Below are positions 27,963 through 36,861 of a stretch of 64,000 bases of DNA, piece by piece; position 1 is the first letter of the stretch; each line of letters opens with the position of its first letter. Location of the stretch: the NCBI RefSeq assembly GCF_026163695.1, contig NZ_JAOTID010000009.1:124001-188000 (forward strand), read 5' to 3'. The notes under the pieces were generated by a model. It ran no database searches. It saw only the letters and a list, made by a program, of their open reading frames with translations, and was not told where the DNA came from. The position numbers and the translations under genes were made by a program. Source of the DNA: Shumkonia mesophila (GTDB taxonomy: Bacteria > Pseudomonadota > Alphaproteobacteria > Rhodospirillales > Shumkoniaceae).

Positions 27963-28728
27963 CGTCGACGGCAAAAGAATAGAGGATCAACAGCAGCGCC
28001 ATCCCGGCGATGGCGCCGCTGGCCGGAGGCTGGACGACGGGCGCCAACAAGACGGCGAGCGATACCCCTTGCACGACGCAGACGGCCTTTCGCCGGAAGG
28101 ACGGTGGCAAAGGCCGGGCCAGGATCGGCCACAGCCATCCCGCCACGACGAAACCGTAGCGCAGCGCGCCGATGACCAGCACCCACGGGCCGGCCTTCGC
28201 CTGCAGCCATGCCAGCAGCGCCAGCAGGAGGATCAGCAGCGCGTCCACCTCCATGTCGAACCGCGCGCCGAACGGCGATTCCTGGTCGCGGGCGCGGGCA
28301 AGCACGCCGTCAAGACCGTCCAGGGCCAGCGCGAATGCGGCGACGGCCAGGAGGGACCAGGCCAGGGGATCGGGCAGCGACCGTTCGCCGAGGTCGAGGG
28401 CGATGCCGCCGAAGACGCTGCCGAGAACCAGGCGCGCCAGCGTCACGCCGTTGGGGGCCCCGAAATGATCGAAGGGATGGCCGGCACCCACCGACCTGAC
28501 GACCAGAAGGGAGGACAGCGCATAGACGCCATAGGCGCCCCCCAGGACGCGGGCGGATGGCAGTTCGAAGCCATGGATCGCCGACACCAGCAGGCCCAGG
28601 AAAACCACCCCGGCAGCAATGGCGGCAATGGCTTCGATCATCGGCCGGCCCGTGCGGGAACCGGGACGGCGTGCGGGCTGCCGGGCCACCTTCGACATGG
28701 GATCGACCGAGGGCAAGGGATGCTCCAT
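27928..28728 (-). CDS. CDP-alcohol phosphatidyltransferase family protein
   Basis: This 266-residue multi-pass membrane enzyme carries a perfect CDP-OH-P motif D-x2-DG-x2-AR-x8-G-x3-D-x3-D (Asp137, Asp140-Gly141, Ala144-Arg145, Gly154, Asp158, Asp162). It should join a CDP-activated alcohol and an acceptor alcohol. Which ones cannot be told, so a modified lipid rather than bulk phospholipid is a guess from context. Its 3' end overlaps the convergent flippase-like gene by 35 nt. The start at 28728 has no clear RBS; an ATG at 28698 is an alternative. Confidence 0.82.
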   Translation of the reverse strand: MEHPLPSVDPMSKVARQPARRPGSRTGRPMIEAIAAIAAGVVFLGLLVSAIHGFELPSARVLGGAYGVYALSSLLVVRSVGAGHPFDHFGAPNGVTLARLVLGSVFGGIALDLGERSLPDPLAWSLLAVAAFALALDGLDGVLARARDQESPFGARFDMEVDALLILLLALLAWLQAKAGPWVLVIGALRYGFVVAGWLWPILARPLPPSFRRKAVCVVQGVSLAVLLAPVVQPPASGAIAGMALLLILYSFAVDVIWLASRRHEA

Positions 28729-28810
28729 CAGCAACGACTATACACCGAGTTTCGCCATGGTACCCGGGCGGACCGCGAAGCCCGCGCCCTGCCGACGGGG
28801 GCTTGAACGA

Positions 28811-29272
28811 TCATTCGGCATAGGTCACCGGCAGCACGGTCGTCCATTTGATCGTTTCCATGGCGAACATCGAGGTGACGTCGTTCAGTTCGATCCCCTC
28901 GATCAGGCGCTTGTAGACGCTGTCGTATGCGGCGATATCCGGCACCACCGCGCGCAGCAGATAGTCGATGTCGCCGCTCATGCGATAGAACTCGGTGATT
29001 TCCGGAATGTCGGCAACGACCGCCTGAAAGCGGGCCAGCCATTCGGCCGAATGGTGGCTGGTGCGGATGGCGATGAAGACGGTCACGCCGACATTCATCT
29101 TTTCGGGGTCGAGCAGCGCCACCCGCGCCTTGATGACGCCGGAACCCTCCAGCTTCTGGATGCGCCGCCAACAGGGGGTCGAGGAAAGCCCGACCTGTTC
29201 GGCGATCTGGGAAACCGGCAAGGCCGAATCCACCTGGAGAAGGGACAGAATTTTCCTGTCTATGCTATCCAC
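28811..29272 (-). CDS. Lrp/AsnC-family transcriptional regulator
   Basis: This 153-residue protein has an N-terminal helix-turn-helix (IDRKILSLLQVDSALPVSQIAEQVGLSSTPCWRRIQKLEG) and a C-terminal RAM ligand-binding domain. Such regulators bind amino acids and often control neighbouring genes. The GTG start has a GAGGA site 7 nt upstream. It lies 82 nt upstream of the CDP-alcohol transferase in the same direction and is divergent from the GH3 gene. The 242-nt gap on its other side has an AT-rich core near 29280-29360 that probably holds both promoters. Confidence 0.9.
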   Translation of the reverse strand: MDSIDRKILSLLQVDSALPVSQIAEQVGLSSTPCWRRIQKLEGSGVIKARVALLDPEKMNVGVTVFIAIRTSHHSAEWLARFQAVVADIPEITEFYRMSGDIDYLLRAVVPDIAAYDSVYKRLIEGIELNDVTSMFAMETIKWTTVLPVTYAE

Positions 29273-29514
29273 AGCATTTTCCTCTTATGCGCGGAGATAT
29301 GTATGCAATATTCTTCTATATCAAAAGCAATTTGTGCAATGGGTTGCAAGCTATTTCCCTGTTGCCGCGGTTGTCGTCCATCCCCGGGTGGGGCTGCCCC
29401 GGCTATGGGCGATCCATGAGGCCGAGGTAAGCGCAAGCAGACAAAGGCGTGGAACGCGGCGGCCTAGCCTACCATGTAGTTTTCAACACCGGCTTGTCTC
29501 GTGGCGTCATAGGC

Positions 29515-31797
29515 ATGCGCGACACTCTCGACGATCTGCTCAGCCGCATGAGCCTGGCCGACAAGGTCGGCCAGCTCAACCATCCCAATGTCCAGGCCGC
29601 CAGCACCACCGGGGCCGGGACGGCGACCGGCGACATCGAGGACCAGATCCGCCGCGGCGACGTCGGCAGCCTTTCGGCGGGCATCGATCCCACCCGCCTG
29701 CGCGAATTGCAGCGCATCGCGGTGGAGGAATCGCCCGCGAAAATCCCGCTGCTGTTCACCCTCGACGTCATCCACGGCCACCGCACGATCTTTCCGATTC
29801 CCCTCGGCCTGGCTTGCGCCTGGGACATGGAGCTGGTCCGCCGAACCGCCCGCGTCGCCGCCACCGAGGCTGCCGCCTGCGGCGTCGCCATCGCCTGGGC
29901 GCCGATGCTCGACGTCAGCCGCGATGCCCGCTGGGGACGATGCGCCGAAAGCCCGGGCGAGGACCCGTTCCTGGGCGCCGCCTTCGCGCGCGCCATGGTC
30001 GAAGGCTACCAGCAGGACGATCCCGCGTACCCCGATTCGGTCCTGGCGACCGCCAAGCACTTCGCCGGCTACGGCCTCGCCGAGGCGGGCCGCGACTACA
30101 ACGCCGTCGAGACCGGCCCCTTCCGGATGCACAACGCCGTGCTGCCCCCGTTCCGGGCCGCCGTCGAGGCCGGCGTCGGCGCCATCATGGTCGGCTTCCA
30201 TACGCTGGACGGCATTCCCTGCACGGCCCACCGCGAGTTGTTGCGCGACCTGCTGCGGTCCCGGTGGCGTTTCGAGGGGCCGACCATTTCCGACTACACC
30301 GCCATCCTGGAACTCGTCCACCACGGCGTCGCCGCCGACCTCAAGGAGGCGGCCTATCTCGCCTTCACGGCCGGCCTCGACGTCGACCTGGTGAGCGCGG
30401 CCTATGTCCGCCACCTGCCGGAACTGGTCGCCGAGGGGCGCATCGCCGAGCGCGACGTCGACGCCGCCTGCCGGCGCGTTTTGGCCGCCAAGAAGAGGCT
30501 CGGCCTGTTCGATTCGCCCTATCGCGGCCTCGACGAGGCCAGGCGCCGCGCCGTCACCCTGACGCCCGACAACCGCCGCCTGGCCCGCCGGGCGGCCGCC
30601 CACGCCTGCGTGCTGCTCAAGAACACCGGCGTCCTGCCGCTCAGGCGCGACGGCGGCACGATCGCGCTGGTCGGACCGTTGGCCGACAGCCGCGCCAACA
30701 TGCAGGGCACCTGGGCGGTGGCGGCCCGGGCCGAGGACAGCGTCACCGTGCTGGAAGGCCTGCGCGCCGCAGCCGGAAAAGGCGCCCGGATTCTTCACGC
30801 CAGGGGCGCCAACATCGTCGACGATCCCGACCTGGCGGCCCGCCTCAACGTGTTCGGCGAAACCTTCGCCATCGACCCGCGGCCGCCCGAGGCGATGATC
30901 GCCGAGGCGGTCGAGATTGCCCGCCAGGCTGACGTCATCGTCGCCTGCGTCGGCGAGGGCAAGGAGCATAGCGGCGAGTCCTCGACGCGCAGCGAGCTCG
31001 GCCTGCCCGGCAACCAGCCGCGGCTGCTGGAGGCCCTGCACGAAACGGGCAAGCCGCTGGTGCTGGTGACGATGAGCGGACGGCCGCTGGCCCTCGAATG
31101 GGAGGACCGGCACGCGGGCGCCATCCTGCACGCCTGGTTCGGCGGCAGCGAGGCCGGCCACGGCATCGCCGACGTGCTGTTCGGCAAGGTCAATCCGTCG
31201 GGCAAGCTGCCCATGAGCTTCCCGCGCGGCGTCGGCCAGTGTCCCATCACCTATGCCGAGGCGCCGACCGGCCGGCCGGCCGGCCGCATCGGCATCGACG
31301 TCAAGGGCGATGCCGAACTCGACGCCCACGGCCGGCACGTGTTTCGCAAGTTCACCACCGCGTGCCGCCTCGAGGGGCCGTCGACGCCGCTCTATCCCTT
31401 CGGCCATGGCCTCGGCTACAGCGCGTTCGTTTATGGCGGGGTCGAACTCGACAGGGACCTCCTTTGCGGCAAGGGCGACGTCCTCACCGCTTCGGTCACG
31501 GTTCGCAATGCCGGTTCCCTTGCCGGCGAGGAAATCGTCCAGCTCTATATCGGCGACCCGGTGGCCAGCCGCTCGCGTCCCATCCGCGAGCTCAAGGGCT
31601 TTCAGAAAATCCCGCTTCAGCCGGGCGAGGAGAGGCGCGTCAGCTTTCGCATCGCCGCGACGGACCTGACGTTTGACCGCTCGACCCGCCTGGGCGAACC
31701 CGAGCCGGTCATCGAGCCGGGACAGTTCGTCGTCGAAATCGGCCCCAATGCGCGCGACCTTGCCGCGGCGTCCTTCGAATGGCGGGCCGGTGCATGA
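29515..31797 (+). CDS. Glycoside hydrolase family 3 beta-glucosidase
   Basis: This 760-residue enzyme has the GH3 layout. The (beta/alpha)8 domain shows VGQLNHPN, FTLDVIHGHRTIFPIPLGLA, ATAKHFAGYG and nucleophile Asp in TISDYTA. An alpha/beta sandwich follows, and then a C-terminal fibronectin III-like domain starting near VTVRNAGSLAGEEIVQLYIGDP. No signal peptide is seen from the ATG at 29515; a GTG at 29449 would add 22 residues without one. Together with the overlapping GH144-like gene it may cut beta-1,2-glucan products such as sophorose. Confidence 0.88.
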   Translation: MRDTLDDLLSRMSLADKVGQLNHPNVQAASTTGAGTATGDIEDQIRRGDVGSLSAGIDPTRLRELQRIAVEESPAKIPLLFTLDVIHGHRTIFPIPLGLACAWDMELVRRTARVAATEAAACGVAIAWAPMLDVSRDARWGRCAESPGEDPFLGAAFARAMVEGYQQDDPAYPDSVLATAKHFAGYGLAEAGRDYNAVETGPFRMHNAVLPPFRAAVEAGVGAIMVGFHTLDGIPCTAHRELLRDLLRSRWRFEGPTISDYTAILELVHHGVAADLKEAAYLAFTAGLDVDLVSAAYVRHLPELVAEGRIAERDVDAACRRVLAAKKRLGLFDSPYRGLDEARRRAVTLTPDNRRLARRAAAHACVLLKNTGVLPLRRDGGTIALVGPLADSRANMQGTWAVAARAEDSVTVLEGLRAAAGKGARILHARGANIVDDPDLAARLNVFGETFAIDPRPPEAMIAEAVEIARQADVIVACVGEGKEHSGESSTRSELGLPGNQPRLLEALHETGKPLVLVTMSGRPLALEWEDRHAGAILHAWFGGSEAGHGIADVLFGKVNPSGKLPMSFPRGVGQCPITYAEAPTGRPAGRIGIDVKGDAELDAHGRHVFRKFTTACRLEGPSTPLYPFGHGLGYSAFVYGGVELDRDLLCGKGDVLTASVTVRNAGSLAGEEIVQLYIGDPVASRSRPIRELKGFQKIPLQPGEERRVSFRIAATDLTFDRSTRLGEPEPVIEPGQFVVEIGPNARDLAAASFEWRAGA

Positions 31798-33041
31798 CCG
31801 ACGAGGAGTTGCTCGATCTGGTCCAGCGACGGACGCTCGGCTACTTCTGGGACTTTGCGCACCCCAAAAGCGGCATGGCGCGCGAGCGCAGCAACCCGGT
31901 CCCCGCCTACGGCTACGACTATCGGACGACAGTCACCAGCGGCGGCACCGGCTTCGGCATCATGGCCATGCTGGCCGGGGCGACGCGCGGCTTCCTGCCG
32001 CGCGGAGCGGTGATCGAGCGCATCCGCGGCATCGTCGCCTTCCTGGAGCGCGCCCCCGCCTACCACGGCGTCTTCCCGCACTTTCTCGACGGCGCGACGG
32101 GCGCGACCATCCCGTTCTCGCCCAAGGACGACGGCGGCGACCTGGTCGAAACCGCCTTTCTGATGGAGGGGCTTCTGTGCGCCCGCCAGTTCTTCGACGG
32201 GCGCGCGCCCGCCGAAACCGGCCTGCGCGAGGCCATCGACCGGCTGTGGCACGCCGTCGACTGGAAATGGCACACCCGCGGCAACGGCGAGGTGCTGTAC
32301 TGGCATTGGAGCCCCAACCACGGCTGGGCGATGAACCACGCCATCCGAGGCTGGGACGAGGCGCTGATCGCCTATGTGCTGGCGGCGGCCTCGCCCACCC
32401 ATCCCGTGGCGTCCGAAGTCTATCACCGCGGCTGGGCCGGCGGCGCGACCTTCCGCAACGGCCATGCCTACCACGACCTGACCCTGCCGCTCGGCCCCCC
32501 CGGCGGCGGCCCGCTCTTCTACTCGCACTATTCCTTCCTCGGCCTCGACCCGCGCGGGCTTACCGACCGCTATGCCGACTACTGGCAGCAGAACGTCGCC
32601 CACACGCTGATCAACCGGGCCCATTGCATCGCCAACCCGCACGGCCATGCCGGCTATGGGCCGCCATGCTGGGGCCTGACGTCGTGCGACGGCGACGAGG
32701 GATACCGCGCCTTCAACCCCGAGAACGACCGCGGCGTCATCGCCCCCACCGCGGCGCTTTCCGCCATGCCCTACACGCCCGAGCACTCGATGGCGGCGCT
32801 TCGCCACTTCCACGAGGATCTGGGCGATCGGATCTGGGGGGAATTCGGCTTTCGCGATTCCTTCAACCGCTCGCGCGGCTGGGTCGCTCCCGGCCACCTG
32901 GCGATCGACCAGGGGCCGATCGTAGTGATGATCGAGAACCATCGCTCGGGCCTGCTGTGGGACCTCTTCATGGGTTGCCCGGAGGTGGCCGTGGGCCTCA
33001 AACGCCTCGACTTCGAAAGCCCGCGCCTGGCAGCCGCCTAA
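31794..33041 (+). CDS. GH144-like glucanase (formerly glucoamylase family PF10091)
   Basis: This 415-residue protein matches the glucoamylase-like family now known as GH144, whose characterised members are endo-beta-1,2-glucanases. Landmarks are TLGYFWDFAHPKSGMARERS, TSGGTGFGIMAM, GVFPHFLDG, GDLVETAFLMEGLL, LYWHWSPNHGW, YGPPCWGLTSCDG and a C-terminal IDQGPIVVMIENHRSG. No signal peptide is seen, so it may act in the cytoplasm. Its ATG overlaps the GH3 stop (ATGA). Confidence 0.82.
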   Translation: MTDEELLDLVQRRTLGYFWDFAHPKSGMARERSNPVPAYGYDYRTTVTSGGTGFGIMAMLAGATRGFLPRGAVIERIRGIVAFLERAPAYHGVFPHFLDGATGATIPFSPKDDGGDLVETAFLMEGLLCARQFFDGRAPAETGLREAIDRLWHAVDWKWHTRGNGEVLYWHWSPNHGWAMNHAIRGWDEALIAYVLAAASPTHPVASEVYHRGWAGGATFRNGHAYHDLTLPLGPPGGGPLFYSHYSFLGLDPRGLTDRYADYWQQNVAHTLINRAHCIANPHGHAGYGPPCWGLTSCDGDEGYRAFNPENDRGVIAPTAALSAMPYTPEHSMAALRHFHEDLGDRIWGEFGFRDSFNRSRGWVAPGHLAIDQGPIVVMIENHRSGLLWDLFMGCPEVAVGLKRLDFESPRLAAA

Positions 33042-33053
33042 TGACGCTCCGCC

Positions 33054-34409
33054 CTACGGCCCAAGGCCGAGGGCCTGGGCCCGCAGGCGGGCGGCGTTAA
33101 CGAAGGCGGCGTAGCTCCAGGTCAGATGGCGGGCCGATGTCGGCCGGCCGGTCAGCCGGTCGACCTGTTCGGACAAGGAACCGTCGGCCGGCGTCAGGGC
33201 GCGCACCGTCGCCATGAAGGCATCGCCGCGTTGGATGTGGGAGTCGCGCAGATCGCCGCCGCTTCCGGCCAGGCGGTAGCTGAGGGCGGCGGCGGCCAGC
33301 GTGGTGGGATACCAGGCGCCGCCCCCGAAATAGCGATCGCCGCGCGAGCGCCCAAGCGCCGGGGCGCGCCCGGCCGGCAGGGCGTGGTTGATCGGCATTT
33401 CTCGGGAAAACATCGCCTCCAGCGCCGCCTGGGTCGCCCGCACGCGGGGATCGAAAACGCTGTGCGGGCCGTCCGGCAGGTCGGCGTCCAGCACGGCCAG
33501 CGGCACCGCCGCATCGATCAGGTCGTCGCCCGACGGCGCCGTCGCCTCGCGGATCGCCTTGTAAACCCCGTGCGCCGCCAACCAGTGGGAATCCAACCCG
33601 GCGCGCAGGCGCTCTTCCGCCTTTTCGTACCCGCCCTTGTCGGTCGCCGCCCAGACCCGCCCATGCACAAGGGCGCCCAGTTGCACCAGCGACACATAGT
33701 AATGGTGGCCCACCTCGCCTGCTTCCTCCCACGGCCCGATGCACGGCGCGTCGGCATGGCGGAGCGTGAAGTCGAGGTCCTGGCGCAGCAGACGCCGCAC
33801 CGGCTCCGACGGATCGCCACCGGCCGCGAGATAGGCGAGGCAGGAGAGGGTCCGCAGCGCCGGCCCGTCGTACTGCGGACGCGACCAGCGCAGGAAGTCG
33901 AGTGTGCCGTCCGCATTGAAACGGGGCTCGCCCGGCAGGCCGTCGCCGGAAAGCGATTCGATTTCGGCATCGGGACGGAGATGCCGGCGGTAGTCTTCGC
34001 GGGTCGATTCGCGATGGCGGCTTTCGCGCAGGAACGCGGCGCCGTCGAGATCGGCGAGACCCAGGCTGAAAGCGACGTAATCCTCGAAATGCCGGCGCCA
34101 TCGGCGGCGTTCGCCCCCGTCCGGCGCGTCGGCCATCAGGTCGGCGACGGTGCGCATGACGATGGCCGAATCGCGGATCCAGTGGAAGAAGTAGTCGGGC
34201 TCGGGATCCCAGTCGGCGACCTCCGGCGAGGCCAGAACGGACCCCGCCGCCGGCGTCACCGCCTGCCCGAAGGCGTCGCGCCGTCGGGTGAGGTGCGTCG
34301 CCGAGATGGCCCGCTCCATGGCATCGGCGCTGAGGCGGGCCTGGCCGGCGATCCACTCGGCGAGGTCCGGGGCCGGCGTGCCGCCATAGGATGGAAGTTG
34401 CATCCTCAT
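33054..34409 (-). CDS. GH15-family glucoamylase-like hydrolase
   Basis: This 451-residue (alpha/alpha)6-barrel protein shows the GH15 signature DYFFHWIRDSAIVMRT, the general acid in GPWEEAG and a likely base in SLSEQVDRLTG. Characterised relatives release glucose from alpha-glucans or cleave trehalose. It starts behind a possible TTGACA promoter and ends 12 nt from the convergent GH144-like gene. No signal peptide is evident. Starts at 34409 and 34403 are both possible. Confidence 0.8.
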   Translation of the reverse strand: MRMQLPSYGGTPAPDLAEWIAGQARLSADAMERAISATHLTRRRDAFGQAVTPAAGSVLASPEVADWDPEPDYFFHWIRDSAIVMRTVADLMADAPDGGERRRWRRHFEDYVAFSLGLADLDGAAFLRESRHRESTREDYRRHLRPDAEIESLSGDGLPGEPRFNADGTLDFLRWSRPQYDGPALRTLSCLAYLAAGGDPSEPVRRLLRQDLDFTLRHADAPCIGPWEEAGEVGHHYYVSLVQLGALVHGRVWAATDKGGYEKAEERLRAGLDSHWLAAHGVYKAIREATAPSGDDLIDAAVPLAVLDADLPDGPHSVFDPRVRATQAALEAMFSREMPINHALPAGRAPALGRSRGDRYFGGGAWYPTTLAAAALSYRLAGSGGDLRDSHIQRGDAFMATVRALTPADGSLSEQVDRLTGRPTSARHLTWSYAAFVNAARLRAQALGLGP

Positions 34410-34766
34410 CTTCGATTCAAGCGAATATTGTTTTCGATATCGATATGACTGTCAAACATCTAAGAAACCAACGGATATTCTGGGATATTTTGTCCATCGC
34501 GTGGATTTCAAGAAAATAAGCACATCGTTGGGATCAGGATCGTCTTGTGTAGTCTGGCACAAAGATGCGTGAAATGGCTTACCTTAATCAATTTATCAAC
34601 GATTCATTAAGATTCTGTATTATAGTCTTTCCCGACTGTCGACCGGCATGTGAAAGACCCGACCTTCAACGGGGCGCCGCCGGCGAAAAGATGTGGTAGG
34701 TGAGACCAGCCAGAGTGCCGCCTTGGCGGAAGGGAAGCCGCCGGGTCGCAACGGAAGCGGGGAACG
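34410..34766. other. Divergent intergenic region GH15 / ABC exporter
   Basis: The 357 nt are AT-rich from about 34415 to 34625. They contain a minus-strand TTGACA (34450-34455) with AACAAT 17 nt on (34427-34432) for the GH15 gene. A tandem GATATC/CGATAT palindrome (34435-34446) lies inside that spacer and could be an operator. A TATTAT (34618-34623) may serve as -10 for the exporter, but its -35 is poor. The last ~100 nt before the exporter are GC-rich and featureless. Confidence 0.35.
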
Positions 34767-36755
34767 GTGACGCGAGGACAAGCTTTTCTGAGGCGCCGGG
34801 TGGCGCGCGACCACCCTTGTGGCGACGACGATTTCGTCGTCATCCCCTCCGAGGAGGCGCCCTGCTCCCCCGGCCGGCCATCCGGTCCACAGGAACACGA
34901 ATGTCGGCGCGAGTCCGCCCCCGCCGCGGCAGGGACCGCCGCCCCCCCCGAGACCTCCGATTTCACGCCGCCCGCCGCCACCTATGAAGGCCGTAGCGCC
35001 GCCGCCGAGGGCTTCGCCCTGCTGAAGACGCTGTGGCGTTCCCGGCATCGCCGGCGGATCGGCCTGCTGGCCGCCGGCATCGCGATCGTGCTGGGCGGCA
35101 ACATGTACGGCCAGATCAAACTCAACCAATGGCAGGGCGCCTTCTTCGACGCCCTCGAACAGCTCCAGTTGGCGGCCTTTGGCCACCAGTTGCTGGTGTT
35201 CCTGGTGATCGTCGGCGGCCTGCTGGCGCTGGTGGTCGGCCAAACCTGGATGCTGGAGATGCTCAAGGTCCGCCTGCGCGAGTGGCTGACCCACCATCTG
35301 CTCGACGTCTGGCTGGCCCCCGGCCGCGCCTATCGCCTGGGCCTGGCCGGCCAGATCGGCGTCAATCCCGACCAGCGCCTGGAAGAGGACACCCGCAAGC
35401 TCACCGAGCTGACGGCGACGTTGGGCGTCGGCCTGCTGCAGGCGGTGCTGCTGCTGGCCACCTTCATCGGCATCCTTTGGTCGCTGTCGACCGGCGTGGT
35501 GTTCAAGTATAACGGCGCCAGCTTCTCGATTCCGGGCTACATGGTGTGGTGTGCGATTCTCTACGCGCTGATCGGCTCGGCGTTGACCTGGCGGGTCGGG
35601 CTGCCGCTGATCCGCCTCAATACCGAGCGCTATGCGCGCGAGGCCGAGCTTCGCTTCGCCCTGGTCAGGGTCAGTGAGAGCGCCGAGAGCATCGCCCTTT
35701 TCGGCGGCGAAGCCGACGAGCGCCGCCAGCTCGAAGGCAACGTCGAGCGCGTCGTCATCTCGATGCGCCGGCTTTCCGGGGCGCTTTCGCAACTGACCTG
35801 GATCACGTCCGGTTATGGCTGGCTCGCCATCGTGGTGCCGATCCTGGTCGCCTCGCCCGGTTATTTCAGCGGCGGACTGACCATCGGCGGCATGATGATG
35901 GTGGTCGGCGCCTTCAACCAGGTCCAAGCCTCGCTGCGCTGGTTCGTCGACCGCTTCCCGTGCATCGCCGACTGGCGGGCGACGCTGCACCGCATCAGCG
36001 CCTTCAAGGCCGCCGTCGACCGCCTGGACGAAATCGACGAGACCACCGAAAGCATCGAGATCGCCCGGCACCCCGACAACACGCTTTCCTTCGAGGGCGT
36101 CAGCGTTTTGCTGGCCGACGGCCGCGTGGTGATCGCCGAGGCGACGGCCGAGATCGGGCCGGGCGAGCGTGTGCTGATCCTGGGCGAATCCGGGGCCGGC
36201 AAGAGCACGCTGTTCCGCGCCGTGGCCGGCCTGTGGAAATGGGGCGGCGGGGTCATCCGCATCCCCGATCCTGCCACCATGATGTTCATGCCCCAGCGGC
36301 CCTACCTGCCGTTAGGCACGCTGGCCGCCGCGCTGACCTATCCGCATGCGCCCGACGCCTTTGCCGCCGCCGACGTCGAGGCGGCCCTGAAACGGGTGGG
36401 GCTCGCCGAGTTCCTGCCCCGGCTGCATCGCGAGGAGCGACTGGACAAGACGCTTTCGTTGGGCCAGCAGCAGTTGGTCGGCTTCGCGCGCCTGCTCTTG
36501 CACCGGCCGGCCTGGGTGTTCCTCGACGAGGCGACCTCGGCGCTCGACGAAGTGAGCCAGCGCCGGGTGATGTCGATCTTCGACGAGGAGCTGGCCGGCA
36601 CCAGCGTGATCAGCATCGGCCACCGGCCGGGGCTCGAGACCTTCCACACCCGCGCGCTGCACCTGATCCGCCGCCCCGACGGCGCGACGCTCCACCACAC
36701 GATACCGCCCCCGGACGATGCACACCCTTGGCCGTGTCTTCTCCAGACCGCTTGA
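34767..36755 (+). CDS. ABC transporter, fused permease/ATPase of SbmA/BacA-YddA type
   Basis: This 662-residue inner-membrane exporter-like protein has a proline-rich cytoplasmic N-terminus and an SbmA/BacA-type membrane domain (NMYGQIKLNQWQGAFFDAL, WLTHHLLDVWLAPGRAYRL, NPDQRLEEDTRKL). Its ATPase has Walker A GESGAGKST, signature LSLGQQQ and Walker B WVFLDEATSALDE. Relatives (BclA, YddA, human ABCD-like proteins) carry peptides, cobalamin or fatty acids. The GTG start at 34767 has GGGGA upstream; the first ~75 residues are low-complexity, so the true start might be later. Confidence 0.82.
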   Translation: MTRGQAFLRRRVARDHPCGDDDFVVIPSEEAPCSPGRPSGPQEHECRRESAPAAAGTAAPPETSDFTPPAATYEGRSAAAEGFALLKTLWRSRHRRRIGLLAAGIAIVLGGNMYGQIKLNQWQGAFFDALEQLQLAAFGHQLLVFLVIVGGLLALVVGQTWMLEMLKVRLREWLTHHLLDVWLAPGRAYRLGLAGQIGVNPDQRLEEDTRKLTELTATLGVGLLQAVLLLATFIGILWSLSTGVVFKYNGASFSIPGYMVWCAILYALIGSALTWRVGLPLIRLNTERYAREAELRFALVRVSESAESIALFGGEADERRQLEGNVERVVISMRRLSGALSQLTWITSGYGWLAIVVPILVASPGYFSGGLTIGGMMMVVGAFNQVQASLRWFVDRFPCIADWRATLHRISAFKAAVDRLDEIDETTESIEIARHPDNTLSFEGVSVLLADGRVVIAEATAEIGPGERVLILGESGAGKSTLFRAVAGLWKWGGGVIRIPDPATMMFMPQRPYLPLGTLAAALTYPHAPDAFAAADVEAALKRVGLAEFLPRLHREERLDKTLSLGQQQLVGFARLLLHRPAWVFLDEATSALDEVSQRRVMSIFDEELAGTSVISIGHRPGLETFHTRALHLIRRPDGATLHHTIPPPDDAHPWPCLLQTA

Positions 36756-36808
36756 GGGACAAAGAGCGGCCGCCCGCGTGCAGGCGATGGAAAAAACCGC
36801 GTGAGCCC

Positions 36809-36851
36809 GGGACGTGCCGCGACGGACAACCGCGGCGGCACGCCCCTTTTT
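36809..36851 (+). terminator. Rho-independent terminator after the ABC exporter
   Basis: CGTGCCGC (36813-36820) pairs perfectly with GCGGCACG (36835-36842). The stem extends through a one-base bulge by three G-C pairs and is followed by CTTTTT. It lies between convergent genes, 53 nt after the exporter stop. Confidence 0.7.
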
Positions 36852-36861
36852 CGAGCCCCGA

